From: Mantis religiosa | Taxonomy: Eukaryota > Arthropoda > Insecta > Mantodea > Mantidae | Direction: 5' to 3' | Assembly: GCA_030765055.1 (NCBI GenBank) | Contig: JAUKNK010000057.1 | Location: 2,736,001 to 2,800,000, forward strand | DNA length: 64,000 nt | Part shown: one piece after another, positions 32,231 to 44,149 of the stretch | How positions within the stretch are numbered: position 1 is the stretch's first letter | Layout of the letters: every line of letters starts with the position of its first letter | Program-made: the position numbers and the translations under genes | Notes under the pieces: generated by a model | What the model saw: the letters and a program-made list of their open reading frames with translations, nothing else | Database searches by the model: none | Told to the model about the DNA's origin: nothing

Positions 32231-34495
32231 ATACTTATATATTATTATAGATCATATTTATTGAAATATACATTGTTAGTATCCTTTGCCTTGCAAGAAA
32301 ATAAGAGAATGTAGCAAGTAGGTTACCTTCTAGCAATAGTTAAATATTTTAAAGCTGGACGTTAGGTAATTGATTTTAAATGTGATTATCTTTTTATAAC
32401 TTAGGGTTTAAAAATTATTAATAACCTTTCACTTGAAACCTATAGTAATTGAAAAAATCAAACAACTAACAATAAATACTTCGTGAGAGCTTTATTCCAC
32501 CAAAAGTATGTTTGAATTAATCGTTTGTTTTCTTGAGATCTCTATATTGGAGCAGTAAGATTTTCTCTGTCTCTTATAGTTTACCATTATGTCTTTATGT
32601 TTTATTAGATTTTTTTCTTTAATATTTTTTCTCCTAGGAATGTACAGACTTCTCACTACAATCAGAATTCAATAAAGATTTTTATTTCATTTACATTGAA
32701 AGTATTTTAAACAAGGTATATTCATAGAATACCTTAAAACCATTTTTAAGAAAATATTTGACAATGTTCCATCATTAGGAGATCTGGTATCGAGATTTCC
32801 TTGAATATTTACGTGTCACATCCTCTAAATATACTGGGAATGTAGCTGACTTTTGTTCTAAGGGCTTTGTTGTTGACAGGTACAGAAATAAATAAATAAA
32901 AGGTGTGGTTGTATATTTTGACTTAAAGTGATAGTCAAATGTTTAAAGAGCTAATCAGTATATGTCCGGAGTAAACCAAGTAATGTGTTGATTTCGGAGA
33001 AAACTGTAAATATTGGTAAATGCAAACAATTAACAAGGATTGTGTCTTACATACATTCTGTGTTTTAACAACATCTACATTTTTGTTTTTTAACATATTG
33101 TCTGTCTCTTAGAGATATAAAGGAACATTCAGAATGAAGAGAACTTACGAATATATTGTTAAAATATTCAAGATATGCACTTCATTTGTAATCAATTCAG
33201 ATTAAATATTTCATAAGCTAGTCAAAATTTCACAGTTGATCTAAAACTATAAATAGTACTGATAAATATTTGATACAAAGTGAGGTACAGTAAGGGTATT
33301 TTTTGCTTATCATGTACTTGGCACAGACAACAAAAGTAATTTACGTCATTCACTGTTCATTTTGTGTACCAATATATTTAGTTACTGTTTTACTGAACAC
33401 TCATCATTTTAAATTACTTTTAATTTGTTAATATGGTAATGTCAATCACAAATTTAACGTGTACAGTTTTTGTAGTATTTGTTGATTACTTTAGACTGTT
33501 TCAACTGTTTCTAACATGGACATAGCACATAGGGAATGTATTGTATTACACCAAACATTTGATAACAAATTTTACTGTCAAAACTAATTTTGAGACTTGC
33601 TAAATAAAACATGTGTTACATTTACATGAATCTCTCTTCTCATTGTCTTATTACATATATCCTTGTAGGTACAAAGGCAATAGGGCAATACAGCAGTGTT
33701 TATGTGATAGGTATTTTATGGATCATTCGTCATCTGATAACTCTGAAATAATATTCTGTTTACATAAGCAAGAGAGGAAAACAAAAGAATGACCTGCCAG
33801 TTTAGGAAAGTATAAGTATTGGAGAATTAAAACAAATAACCAGAAATATATCATAAATGATTAACTCTACAAAAATTTATTTGATGTAATTTGTATATTT
33901 CAATGTAGTCTACATTTTTTGTTTTGTAAGTATTCAAGCGAAGTGTTCTTGCTTAGCGACTTCTGTGTCAGTGTACATTACCTGTTTGAACAAAGACTCT
34001 TCTCCCATTAACCTTGTCACAGAGAGAAGCATAACTTCCTCCAAGATCTCCCATATCTCTGGCTCTTAACACAACTATTAATGATGTACAGTTCTCCAGG
34101 ACCTTCATACATGTTTCTGACACTCCCGCTGTTTCTGTTATCTTCCTCTAACTCAATTGACTTCTCCACATCATGGCAATTTGCCATTTTATATACAGAT
34201 ACATTTCATTTCTACCCAACTTCTGTTTTATTGCAGGACAAAGCTATCCACCTTGCAATGTTCTGACACTAAAAACAGACGAAATCTGTTGTCTTATTAG
34301 TGCTACCAACCTACGAGATTATGACCTAACTGGTCGTGACAGCAACTTGTCTAGTTTAGAGTTTAGCATATAGTGAACGAAATTTTTAGTAGGTTTTGAT
34401 TGATGTTTTTTATGTACGTATATTTTTAATAGGTTTTGTTACACTTATACAGTTTTTAGAAAGTTTTAATCAGGCTTTTGCCATGATTAGTTTTT
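32231..34495. other. AT-rich, no gene
   Basis: Includes an AATAAA at about 32671 that could serve the zinc-finger gene. Short stretches near 33.1 and 33.9 kb loosely resemble 43.9 kb. Two overlapping frames at 34081-34373 are not recognised and probably belong to the 3' region of the LINE ending at 34560. Confidence 0.3.
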
Positions 34496-34560
34496 TAAAG
34501 GGCGCTGATGACCGCTGTAGTTGAGCCCCCTGATATATATCAAATAATAATAATAATAAT
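34496..34560 (+). repeat. LINE 3' terminus with (TAA)n tail
   Basis: AAAGGGCGCTGATGACCGC, then GTTGAGCCCCCTG and a run of TAA or AAT units. The same terminus occurs at 56497. This is the usual look of the end of an insect Jockey-like non-LTR element. Confidence 0.5.
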
Positions 34561-35215
34561 CCATTTGCCGCAAACTTCAAGTGAAATAGTATTTTGGGGG
34601 AAGACTATCTTAACCTTAGAAAGTCAGTAAACAGATCTGTCATTAAATGTCAATAAATGGCTTCCTAAATTTCTAAATGTAAAATGATAGTAGCCCAAGA
34701 ACCTATTCAAGTAACTCTCCCTCCATGATAAAATTCATATACATAGTTCTTTGACATGGTTCTTTGACAAAAATGTATATTTTCTTTAGTCTCTAGTACA
34801 TTCCAGATACAATACAATAACTATAATATAATAGGAGTCGAGCAAAAATCAATGGATGCAACTTCTTAACTGTAGAAACAATCTTTTGTATAAACTAAAT
34901 TATGACAACTTTTTTCTCTTCCTTTCTTAGTATTTACAGCTTTAATCTGTCACGTTTGATCATAGAACAAAATGCTAAATATATTTACATAAAACACAAA
35001 TGTATTATTGAATTACTCCAAACTTCTATTTATTCTGACTGAATTCTCTACAAGAGATACCGTCAAGGTCTTAGCACAAAAATTGAGATAACGTTAAATA
35101 GTGTAATATATGTAAACATATTTTATCACTAACAATTTTCCTGATTATCTTTGGTTATAGTTATATTTTCCAATTCTTTTATACCTTAAAGGCTCTAATG
35201 CTGTTTTTGATCTTA
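34561..35215. other. No recognisable feature
   Basis: AT-rich. Nothing supported. Confidence 0.3.
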
Positions 35216-35412
35216 TGGAAATTAATCATTTCTCCACACTAGCCGTATATAGGCTAAGATATTTGATGGATGGAGTCAACATGACAAATTCAATGCCATG
35301 GCCTGGATTTGAACCACGGATCTCCTGGTTTCCGTCCAGTCGCTCTTAACCTTTGAGGTTCCATGGCCAACGTCCCTTCCTGACATTAAATTCTCCAGTT
35401 GAGTCGTATATA
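35216..35412 (-). repeat. SINE A, truncated copy
   Basis: Reverse orientation, with the tRNA-like module at 35295-35367 (73 nt, GCCATGG/CCATGGC ends). It ends at ATATATATA where the family's 5' part should follow. Confidence 0.65.
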
Positions 35413-35429
35413 TATACCAAAGTACAAAA

Positions 35430-35625
35430 CTCACCCCATAATTTTTAATTTTCTACCTCTAACCAACCATTAGTAGTTCATTATTACCCCAACAGATGCC
35501 ACTAGTTTAGATTCCCCAGCCAAGAACGTCAAAGGCACCAAAAATTAGTTGTACGTACACTAAAGATAGCGAAAAGGCCTTTGTCTTTGAAACATGTTCA
35601 GTTACAATTGAGTTTGTAATGTTTA
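35430..35625 (+). pseudogene. Possible Penelope-like 3' end
   Basis: CAGATGCCACTAG and CTTTGAAACATGTTCAG resemble the terminal stretch after the endonuclease in the other Penelope-like copies (which end near ACATGTCCT). No coding motif is left. Confidence 0.25.
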
Positions 35626-35679
35626 TTGTTTATAATCAAAGATAATTTCATAAATTAATAATATCAATGTTTGTAATAA

Positions 35680-36045
35680 CTTTACTTATACTTAATGGTA
35701 ACATACTATTGCCATAATGTTCAAACTTGAGCTCAAAAACAAGTGTTTTATATATTTGGAGACAATAATCTTCTTTTGAAGTTGTGATTGTACAATAAAA
35801 CACAACAAGAGCTGTTCAAATCAATTAAGCACATAAAATATTTGCCTTTTCTATTTTTTTTATTCTAACAATTGTGATTTACAAATTTAATAGAACGTAT
35901 ATACAAAGCTGTTAAAATAAGGTACATTAATTTTAGTTGATATATTTTGTTCTTAATACATTTAGCTACAATTTCCAGTTGTTTTATTTTCATATCACAT
36001 TTGAACAGCTCCCTCACTCTCTCTACAAACTGTTTACTTCTGTTA
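35680..36045 (+). repeat. Direct duplication, copy 1
   Basis: Aligns in the same orientation with 44150-44585. Shared blocks include AACATACTATTGCCATAATG-like, TGTGATTTACAAAT and CTCTCTACAAACTGTTTACT. AT-rich, non-coding. Confidence 0.6.
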
Positions 36046-36776
36046 AAAAATGGTCAGTCTGTAATGACTCACGTATTCCAAGTTTGGTTACTTTGTCAAG
36101 TTGATCTGATGTTCTTGGATATCTGAACATAGCTTACATTAACTTTCTCCATTGTTTTACATTAACTGCTCTATTTATATCATAGTTACCAATTTTATAT
36201 ACATAGAACTATTCCATACCAACATCAAAGTTGACAGAGATACATATTTTGACACTATTTGAGTCCAGGAAAAGAACTTTTATACAAATGTGTGTTCCGC
36301 TGAACAGCAGAACTCAAAACTAATAAAATACTGGACAAAAAACTTGAGTTGAATATGTTCCAAAGCAGTGGTGGGCGATTGCAGCCCCCCACCCATCGCG
36401 AATTTTAATTTTATTGTTGTTGCCTTAATTGCTTAAATTGAATAGATTACTTCCGTAATATTGTAAGTCATTAGAACAATTTGATAGACTGTGCGGCAAC
36501 TTCATATGGGAGACACTTGGACTGCCAGGCAAACTGAGTAACGTGCATATTGCTTCTATTTCCCCCTCCGCTTGACGTTTCGACCTACCGCGCGGCCCAT
36601 AGCTTAGTGAACTCACTGGACTGCATTGCTTGAAGTCCCAAGGGCGTTGTAAGTGCAATTTCATGCAATTTACTGAAGTCGATGGTTTTTGAACATTTTC
36701 ACGGTGATTGAAATATATTTCTGTTCCTGACAGTAAAGTATAATCAAATGTGACTTTTTAAACTGGTATCAATTGT
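36046..36776. other. No recognisable feature
   Basis: Includes a GC-richer patch near 36380-36650. The patch may be the edge of the hAT element that follows. Confidence 0.3.
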
Positions 36777-37390
36777 GTGATTGTAACAATGAGAAATTCA
36801 GTCGAGTATTTAAAGTCACTTCGTGTTGGCATTTTAACATTGCAAGAGAAATGTGACATTAAAATGCGAGGAAGACCGATTACCGTGTTAAACATTATAC
36901 AAAGTGCAACAAGCTGCCAAAAACAATATAGCAGGTGTTTCAGTCCTCAAACTGTCACAACAATGAGTGGATATATGGAAATTCCCTGTTCTGGTTTCCT
37001 TGACTTTTATTGGGAATTAAAGACGACGCAGCCAACATTACCTGGGTTCAAAAGGGAGTTTCAGCCTTGAAGAGACTATATGAAAAATGCCGTATGCATG
37101 AAATATCGAAACACCATGTTAATAACATGCTTAGGTTTTCTACACTTGGGTCAGAAAATGTACAGACATGTTTAAGCCAAGCCTATAAAGTATAAATAGA
37201 TTGTCACGACGATCAACTCCAAATAGACACACTCTTATAAAGATAATCAAATGTGTGAAATTTTCTGGTTATCACGAGCTACCCCTAAGAGGGCAAGAAG
37301 GGCATGAAGGGCCACAAAATCAAAGGGTATTCAGGGGTGTAACCATATGTTTTAGTAAGAATTTTTATATGAATATTGTTTTCTGATATG
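36777..37390 (+). pseudogene. hAT-type (TTF/DUF4371) transposase fragment
   Basis: After correcting by eye for a stop and frameshifts near 37.0 kb, the order is: NSLFWFP (relatives have L-F-C-F-P-C), KDDAANITWVQKGVSALKRL, KCRMHEISKHHVNNMLRFST, then NRHTLIKIIKCVKFSGYHEL and PLRGQEGHEG with N-Q-R-V-F-R-G-V. This is the zinc-finger and N-terminal block of hAT-derived proteins with a DUF4371 domain. It breaks off after V-F-R-G-V, so only the N-terminal third is left, with stops. Confidence 0.6.
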
Positions 37391-38382
37391 ACTGAGTAAG
37401 CCATGTAATGACAATATAAAAAATATAGGTGTAATTTTGTGAATGGCTGTAGTAATAATTGTATTACGTATTGTGATGACGTAGCAGTAAATCGGCCATT
37501 TGCAAAATTAATAGTGGAGTAACGATAACAAATCAATAACGGAAAAATGTTCCTTAGTCTTGTTTCATGACGATGGAAAAATGTCGCGGTGAATATAAAA
37601 GTTTTGTAACGGAAAAACAATAATCGTCAAAAAGAGTTATTCGGTATTCATAATAGTAATGAGTGTACGTATAGAAGAGGAATTTTAAGTAATTAATAGA
37701 AATTATATTAATTTGAAAATAAAGATTTATTTATGTGATGGACTTAACCTACAGTGACTGATTAAGAAAGAAAGTTCGAGTACATTGTAACCCAGATTAT
37801 ACCATAATATCATATATCACGAAATCGGAGTCATATAATATTTTATTTCTGTCACTAAAAATCCACACCTGAGAACAGATCTCATGACTCTTATTTAATC
37901 AAATCTGGACCTGGATCTTCCAAACAGTCTACGTGCAACCTATCTACTGCGAGTGGAGGAAAACGCCACAAATCTTTCGCCTGAACGTGTGGCGGATTAA
38001 GCTGGAGAAATATAACGTCGCAGGAGTTTGATTAAATATACAGGAGAACTTGATTCCCTATTTATGAAAAAGAACCTCCATAGAAAAGTAACTGATAGAA
38101 GACATCCCGAAGTTCAACGAGGGAGTGGTTAATAAGTTTGCTGAAATGAAAGATGTCCGTTCATCTTCAAATAGTTAAGCAAAGCTAAAATTCCAGGAAC
38201 CAATGCAGCCACCCCCCCCCAAGGTATAGAAAACATGACCCGCCACTGTTCCAAGGATACAGTACAAACATCTTTAGCAAAATCCTGTACTCAGAGAACT
38301 AGTGCAGAAAACCAAAGGGAAAACAATTTCTTCTTATTATTTTTTGAAAATATGGCTCTGATACCCTCAATAAAGAAGAATA
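37391..38382. other. No recognisable feature
   Basis: AT-rich. A run of ten C residues lies at about 38211-38220. No coding signal. Confidence 0.3.
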
Positions 38383-38814
38383 TGTGACTTTGTAGGTTCG
38401 TAGCATTAAAACTACAATTTGCAGAGATTCTAAATAGTTATATCCGTAGAAATAAACTGATCAATTCTCACGTAACAACATTACGTCATATACACACAAC
38501 GTTCTTAACAGCTCTCGTTACAACAACACTCTTGTTACAGAACTCATCACTAGCTATGGCTTCTTTTCATACATCCATTCATGAATTACAGACTGCTATA
38601 GCATTTTTTCTAACATGTCTCTAGAAAAAACACGAATGTCCTAGAATGTGACTATATCGGTGCCGGCAAGTGCTTCACCTCTCTGATAAACTATCCGTCT
38701 TTTGTTTATCGGCGCCTATCTTGTTTATCGTTAATTGTCGGTGCTTTCTGAACGCTAGCCGCCGATCAGTTCATTTGTATTCCTTTGCGCGATCGTAAAT
38801 AACGGCTCGCGACA
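38383..38814 (-). repeat. 3' LTR of the Gypsy element
   Basis: Minus strand TGTCGCGAG...AAAGTCACA, 432 bp. Its terminal AAAGTCACA matches LTR3 and LTR4. It has about 25 bp near the TG end that the other LTR lacks. Confidence 0.8.
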
Positions 38815-38831
38815 CTGCTCCCTCCTCAAAG
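38815..38831 (-). other. Polypurine tract of the Gypsy element
   Basis: Minus strand CTTTGAGGAGGGAGCAG directly before the 3' LTR, identical to the tract before LTR2. Confidence 0.7.
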
Positions 38832-40054
38832 CTGGTCGTCCCGAACAGTACCATCGAAGCGGGCCAGACGTTCCATCTGTGCCACCCACATCTTCCCTCG
38901 GGGCACCTCCTGGATGCTAAGACCACGCTGTCAATCCTCCTTTTACCCGATATGGTCCTTGCCATGGCTGCTGGAGCTTCGGAATCGTCCCTTGGTCCGA
39001 GGAGGGCGGTACAACCACACTAGGTCATCCTGCGGGACACCTTGGCTGTTGGGTTGCCTGTCGAATCGGGTCTTCATGCGTTCGCTCGCCTTCTGGATAT
39101 TCTGAGGAGCCATCTCATGCATGTCGTGGAGCTGGTCCACCAGGTTGCAGGCTGTGTTGAGTCTGGAAGTCTTCCAAAAGCCAGATCACAAGGGAGGCGT
39201 AACTTTCGGCCGAACATTAAAATGGCTGACGTTATCACAGTGGTGTCGTGCGTTGACGAGCGGTAGGCCAGCAAGAACAGATGCATCTTGACGTCCCACT
39301 CTAGTTGATGGCTGGCCACGACCTTCCTCAGGTGCTCTTATAAGGTCTTATTGTATCTCCAGACCATGCCGTCCGAATGTGGATGTAGGGGTGTGGTGAG
39401 GATCTTCTTCACCCCAAGTCTTTCTAGTGCTTCCTTCATCAGATTGGACTAGAAATTGATGCCCTGTTAGCTGTGGATCTATAATGGCACCCCAAATCGG
39501 CAGAACTCCTTCTCCACGAGGAAGTCTGTGATTGTCTTTGCCTCCTGGTTCGGAATGGCATACACCTCCAGCCACTTGGTGAAGTAGTCCACGACTACTA
39601 TCAGGGACTTATTTCCTCCGTCGGATAATGGGGATGGTTCAGCTATGTCGACGGCGATCCTTTCGAAAGGCGCTCCGACGTTGTACTGCTGCGTGCAACC
39701 CCGGCTCCTAGTCTGGGGGCCGCGACTCGCCGCGCACACGTGACACTGACGGCACCAACTCTTAGCGTCTGCTCGGAGCCTCAGCCAGTAGTAGCGCTGC
39801 CATAGTTTGTCAATCGTCCGGTTCGCTCCCAGGTGTCCTCCTGAAGTACCGGCGTGCACTTCTTCCAAGACTTCCGGGACCTTACTCCGGGGAAGTACCA
39901 ACTGTTCTCTCTGCGTCTTCCCATCTGGTGATTCCCATACCCGGAACAGCACAGCCTCTCTGGTCTTCAACGAGTCCCATTGGGCCCAGTAAAACTTGTA
40001 GGTGGCGCTCCTCGGTGCGATGTCCTCCCAGGTATGTCTTGTCCCTGCCTCCAC
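38832..40054 (-). pseudogene. Gypsy integrase
   Basis: From 40054 the minus strand encodes the H-H-C-C zinc-binding region (HAGTSGGHLGANRTIDKLW, then CRQCHVCAASRG), the first catalytic Asp in IAVDIAEPSPLSDGG, and VVVDYFTKWLEVYAIPN. The second catalytic region reads H-S-stop-Q-G, so the Asp is lost, and the catalytic Glu codon (39361-39359) is Trp in GMVWRYNKT. A later frame has LLAYRSSTHDTT and the C-terminus ends R-D-D-Q-L-stop. Integrase would normally insert the cDNA. This one is dead. Confidence 0.8.
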
Positions 40055-40792
40055 TTACCTCAAGAGTGGCCCAAGTCGGCGTTTGCCAGCTGCTCCCTCC
40101 TAAGGCCTGCGATATCCCAGCCGTCCGCAGGCACTGCCAAGACTACTCGGACTACTGCGGCACGCTCCTACTCTTCCAATCTTACGCGTTAGCCGCACTC
40201 CCCTGCGCAGTGTCTTCAGGACATAGCGTCTGCGTTACCGTGGCTCTTCCCTCTACGATGTTCAGAGGTGAAGTCATACTCCACATCCTCTGTACCCAGC
40301 GTGCTGTCTAGCCTTCCATGTTTCTAAAGCTCAATAGCCAGGTTATGGCGGAATGGCTAGTCCTCAGGTGGAACAGGTACTTGTGGAAGTATTCCAAGGT
40401 CTCTACAACCGCCAGTAACTCTCGCTGGGTGACGCAGTAGTTCTTCTATGCCTTGGATAGCGTCTTGCCCTAGTATACTATCACTCGCTCATGGCATCTT
40501 GGATTTGCGATAGGACGCCTCCAATGCAATGGTCCCTGGCGTCGGTGTCCACAATGAAAGCGCCACCAGGCTTTGGAGTTGAGCAAGCACGCGTCATATA
40601 TCAATCCTCTCATCACCCATTACATTTGGCGTTGGAAGGTGGCTGGTGCGTTGCAGAGGCCAAAGCGCACAACTGTGAACTGCCAAAGCCCTTGGCCTGA
40701 CGAGAATGCAGTCTTCTCCTTGTCTCTTTGGTCCAGAGCTACCTGCCAGTAGCCCGACTTCAGGTCTAGGGTCTAGAACCACTGTGCACCAG
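40055..40792 (-). pseudogene. Gypsy RT end and RNase H, internally deleted
   Basis: Pieces read LDLKSGYWQVALDQRDKEKT, FGLCNAPATFQRQM and RGLIYDACLLNSK, then PGGAFIVDTDARDHCIGGVL, the start of RNase H with its catalytic Asp. The sequence jumps from the residues just before the Y-x-D-D box straight to RNase H, so the catalytic box and thumb are gone. Frames are further broken by stops. Confidence 0.7.
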
Positions 40793-41941
40793 CTAGCGTG
40801 TCCAAGGTGTCGTCAATCTGGGGAAACAGTGCTTCCGGGTGACAGCGCTTAACTTCCTGTAGTCCACGCAGAAGCGTAGGTTGCCATTCTTCTTCGATAC
40901 CCAAACTACAGGGGAACACCAAGGGCTGTCAAATCCTTCAATCACTCCCCTGGATTTCATGTCATCCACAATATCCTGTACCGCTGCTTGTTTTGCCAGC
41001 GGAGCGCGTCTTGACGATTGCCGAATGGGCCGGACGTCTCCGGTATCGATGCGGTTAAGCACTTGGTCCGTGCTGCCGTAGTCACTGTTACCTTGGCTGA
41101 AGACGCGCTGGTATCGTCTCAGGAGCTGTTGAACTTCCTCCAGCTGTTCTGCGGTCAGGTGGTCGGCCGCCCTCTCCAGTAAGCCTTCCAGCCGGTGACC
41201 CAGGTGTTTCCTCGGCAACGACTCCTGTGTCTTGTCGATTGCTGTCACGCTGACCGCGGGCTCGCATGTCCCAAACTCCGTTCCGGCCTGGTTGTCGATA
41301 TCGTTCTCTGCCAGTTTGAGCAGCCTCACTGGGACCTCCTCTCGGCACGGCAACAATGTCCTGGTTACACATACTCCGAGCACAGGCGTCTTCTGGTCCA
41401 GCATCATGTTCTTAGTCCGCTGACTTTCCAGACGCGCCGTCACCACCACCTCGCTTCTCGCGGGGACCACCACCTCTTCCTTCAAGATGACCCTGCAGAT
41501 TCCAAGTAGCTCTTCGGGTTGCCGGAAACTTGCCTCTTCTCCGTTAAGCCGCAGGACCTTCCTGCCGACGTCGACCGTCTCCTCGTGGCTCCTGAGGGCA
41601 TCCAGTCCCCTTATCACGTCCTCAGTTAACTTCGCGACGAACACCCACAGACTCACGGCACTCCGTCCCAAGGTGAACTTCAGTAGGGCCTCCTTCTCCA
41701 CAGGCAAGGTGTCACCGGATGCCGTTAGAAATTGGTATGATCGGCTAGTATTCCTGGTCGGCAAACCCTTGGCCACGTCAGGTCTAATGATGCTCACGGC
41801 TGCCCCAGTGTCTACGAGCACGCGGCACGGCTTCCCTCTCACCCAACCGTCCGCGATGAGGCCGTCATTCAGACGCCGGCTGACGGCACGCAGTGTCACT
41901 GGAGGGGATGGTGGTGATTGCGCCGATTTGCTTCTCTCCAC
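40793..41941 (-). CDS. Gypsy protease and RT N-terminus, open frame
   Basis: A 382-codon open frame. The aspartic protease active site is CRVLVDTGAAVSIIRPDV (about residues 39-56). The RT begins with R-x-x-P-L-A...V-x-x-M-x-x-x-G-V-I-E and has SPWCSPVVWVSKKNGNLRFC and VDYRKLSAVTRK near the end, then leaves the frame. Protease normally cleaves the polyprotein. It is the longest undamaged part of the element and continues in another frame downstream. Confidence 0.75.
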   Translation of the reverse strand: MERSKSAQSPPSPPVTLRAVSRRLNDGLIADGWVRGKPCRVLVDTGAAVSIIRPDVAKGLPTRNTSRSYQFLTASGDTLPVEKEALLKFTLGRSAVSLWVFVAKLTEDVIRGLDALRSHEETVDVGRKVLRLNGEEASFRQPEELLGICRVILKEEVVVPARSEVVVTARLESQRTKNMMLDQKTPVLGVCVTRTLLPCREEVPVRLLKLAENDIDNQAGTEFGTCEPAVSVTAIDKTQESLPRKHLGHRLEGLLERAADHLTAEQLEEVQQLLRRYQRVFSQGNSDYGSTDQVLNRIDTGDVRPIRQSSRRAPLAKQAAVQDIVDDMKSRGVIEGFDSPWCSPVVWVSKKNGNLRFCVDYRKLSAVTRKHCFPRLTTPWTR

Positions 41942-43161
41942 AACGGTCCTTACTCTTTTTCCGGCTGCTCTTCCTGGTGCGGGCAGTCTTTCTCTAGGTA
42001 TCTCTGCTGTTCACACCCCCAAAACAGGCCACTAGGTATTCGCCGGCATCCCTTGGCTGGTCTTCTGTCTGCGGTGTAGCGGACACTCTTCGTTCTTGCC
42101 ATCGGGATAGCCGTCACCTTGACCGACTCTATCCTCAATGCTGCCGTTAGCGCCTCGTGGATGGTTTTTTATTCACCGAGCATTAACCGCTGACGAAACT
42201 TCGTGTCTCATACTCCGTCAACGAATGTGTGGGCAGCTTCCCGGGATACGAACTCTGGTGGAAGTTCGACTAGGTCTTTGCTGGTCAGTTGCTCAACTGT
42301 CAGAGTGAACTACTGCAGCGTCTCCCCTGGCTGCTGTGACCTTGACTTTAGTTGGCTGCGGTACACTGCGGCTAAGCGGTGGTTTCCAAAGCGATTCTCC
42401 AAGTCCTTCCAGATGTCCTTGGATGCCACCACTGTCTGGACAGCGTTTAGATCTTCCGCGGCCCGTCACTGGAGGCGGGCTATTAGCTGTGTCGCCTCTT
42501 TCTCTGGTGACCATTTGTTGTGCTGGCCACTGCGTGGAACTGGCGGCGGAAGTCTTCGAAAGTTGTCGCACCATCGTATTTAGGAGGTTTGATGCGCGCC
42601 GACGTTGTGTCGCGTACCGGCGTATTGGCCTTCAAGTCCTTGAACCTCCTACCGATGATGTCCTCTAGCATGGCGTTCAGGGACTTTGTGTTGTTGTCGG
42701 CCTTTCCTTCCTAGTTGTTTGCGCGGTTCGCAAAGTCTTCGATGTCTTCTACCATGGCGTTCAGGAACTTGGCGTTGTTGTCGGCCTTTTCCTGTAGGTC
42801 ATGAAGCGGTTCGCCAGGTCTTCGACGCGCTGGTCTACTTGGCTCATCCGCTTGCCCAGCTCCGTCACGTCATCCCGCACGCCGGCCAACTGTTCCCAAA
42901 ATTTGGTGGCAAGAGCCCCGTTCACCACCTTCATTTCCGTGGCCAGACTGTTGTTCGCTACTCCCATTTCAGTGGTTAATTCGGCCTCCATTGCGGTCAG
43001 ATCGTGATTTATCGCGTCCAACTTTGGGTCTAGGTCGTTATTTGGCGCCTCCATTTCGCTGTTAGTTCCGCGGCCAGGCTGTTTACCACTTTCATTTCCG
43101 AGGTCAGTTCGGCTTTCATTTCAATCATCCTCTGCAAAATATTTTCCAATGCAGCCTCCAT
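41942..43161 (-). pseudogene. Gypsy gag
   Basis: An ATG at 43161, 22 nt after the 5' LTR, begins MEAALENILQRMIEMKAELT. A frameshifted frame (43054-42761) is heptad-like (ATEMKVVNGALATKFWEQL) and likely coiled coil. Later frames (42671-42293, 42138-41950) hold the capsid region (KYDGATTFEDFRRQFHAVAS) and a damaged zinc knuckle, WGCEQQRYLEKDC. Gag would form the particle. At least three frameshifts. Confidence 0.65.
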
Positions 43162-43182
43162 GTCGCACTCCTGATACCTGAT

Positions 43183-43589
43183 GTGAGTTTGTGGGTTCGT
43201 AGTATTAAAAATACAGTTTGCAGAAATTCTAAATGTTGTTTATTTCCGTAGAAATACACTGATCAATTCTCACGTAACAACGTTACGTCACATACACACA
43301 ACGTTCTTAACAGCTCTCGTTACAACAACACTCTTATTACAAAACTCATCACTAGTCATGGCTTCTTTTTATACATCCATTCATGAATTCCAGACTATTA
43401 TCAAATTTTCTCTAACATGTCTTTAGAAAAAACACGAATGTTCTAGAATGTGACTATAGGGTGCCGGCAAATGTTTCACCTCTGTGATAAGCTATCTGTC
43501 TCTTGTTTGTCGGCGCTTATCTTGTTTATCGTTAATTGTCAGCGCTTTGTGTACACTAGCCGCACGATCGTAAATAACGGCTCGCGACA
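43183..43589 (-). repeat. 5' LTR of the Gypsy element
   Basis: Minus strand TGTCGCGAG...AAACTCACA, 407 bp. No canonical TGG-starting primer site follows immediately (next bases TCAGGTATCAGG). Confidence 0.8.
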
Positions 43590-44149
43590 AATGTTTTACA
43601 GATGTACATTCCAAATAAGAAGAACAGGGCAATTCGTTTTGGTAATAGCCTTGAAATCCTCTCTACACTTTGAATATTTTTTTTTTTTTTTTGTAAAATG
43701 TTAACCATAAAACGGTAACTCTTGGTATAAAAATATATCAACCAATACCACATACAATTTTTATATTACAATTTTGTAATATAAAACGTTTTGTCTTTCA
43801 CTACTTCTGAATATTTTTTATTTTACATATATATAATTTTCATTCATAATTCTCAATTTATATGTTCTTAATATTTGTATAATTATTTGGTAAAATTTGT
43901 ATATTTCAAAGCGATATACACTATTTTGTTTTATAATAGTTGATCTGTCTGTTGTCTTTTAACAGTTAAACAAAGGTCTATTAGTAATGAAGAGAAGTTC
44001 TAAGGAGTTGACAGAAATGTTTGTTTTATCAATCATACAATTATAGCAGAGATCATGTTATTGAACGTCGTTATCTTCCCATGGTCCTTGAAATATGTAC
44101 AGTAACTTCTTTAGTGTTTCTATGGAACTAATACGACATCACTTCAATA
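43590..44149. other. No recognisable feature
   Basis: AT-rich, with a poly-T run near 43677-43692. Part of it loosely resembles 33.9 kb. Confidence 0.3.

Larger units (their letters stand above)
38383..43589 (-). mobile_element. Ty3/Gypsy LTR retrotransposon, complete but defective
   Basis: A 5.2-kb element with both LTRs, polypurine tract, gag, protease, RT, RNase H and integrase in Ty3/Gypsy order on the minus strand. Its GC content is clearly higher than that of the flanks. The LTRs look roughly 85-90% alike, so the insertion is not recent. The target duplication is not clear (AATA left, AATG right). No env-like frame follows the integrase, and the pol stop lies at the polypurine tract. 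Many frameshifts plus the loss of catalytic residues in RT and integrase make it inactive. Confidence 0.85.

Noticed and set aside
40793..41941. Domesticated retroviral-type protease
   Set aside because: The frame is intact but lies in a full LTR element with broken neighbours and no promoter or splice evidence for separate expression.
41195..42035. Plus-strand frames of 104 and 182 codons
   Set aside because: They are antisense to the Gypsy protease and gag; GC-rich DNA produces long chance frames.
38832..43161. Endogenous retrovirus with envelope gene
   Set aside because: No frame lies between integrase and the polypurine tract; pol stops at the tract.
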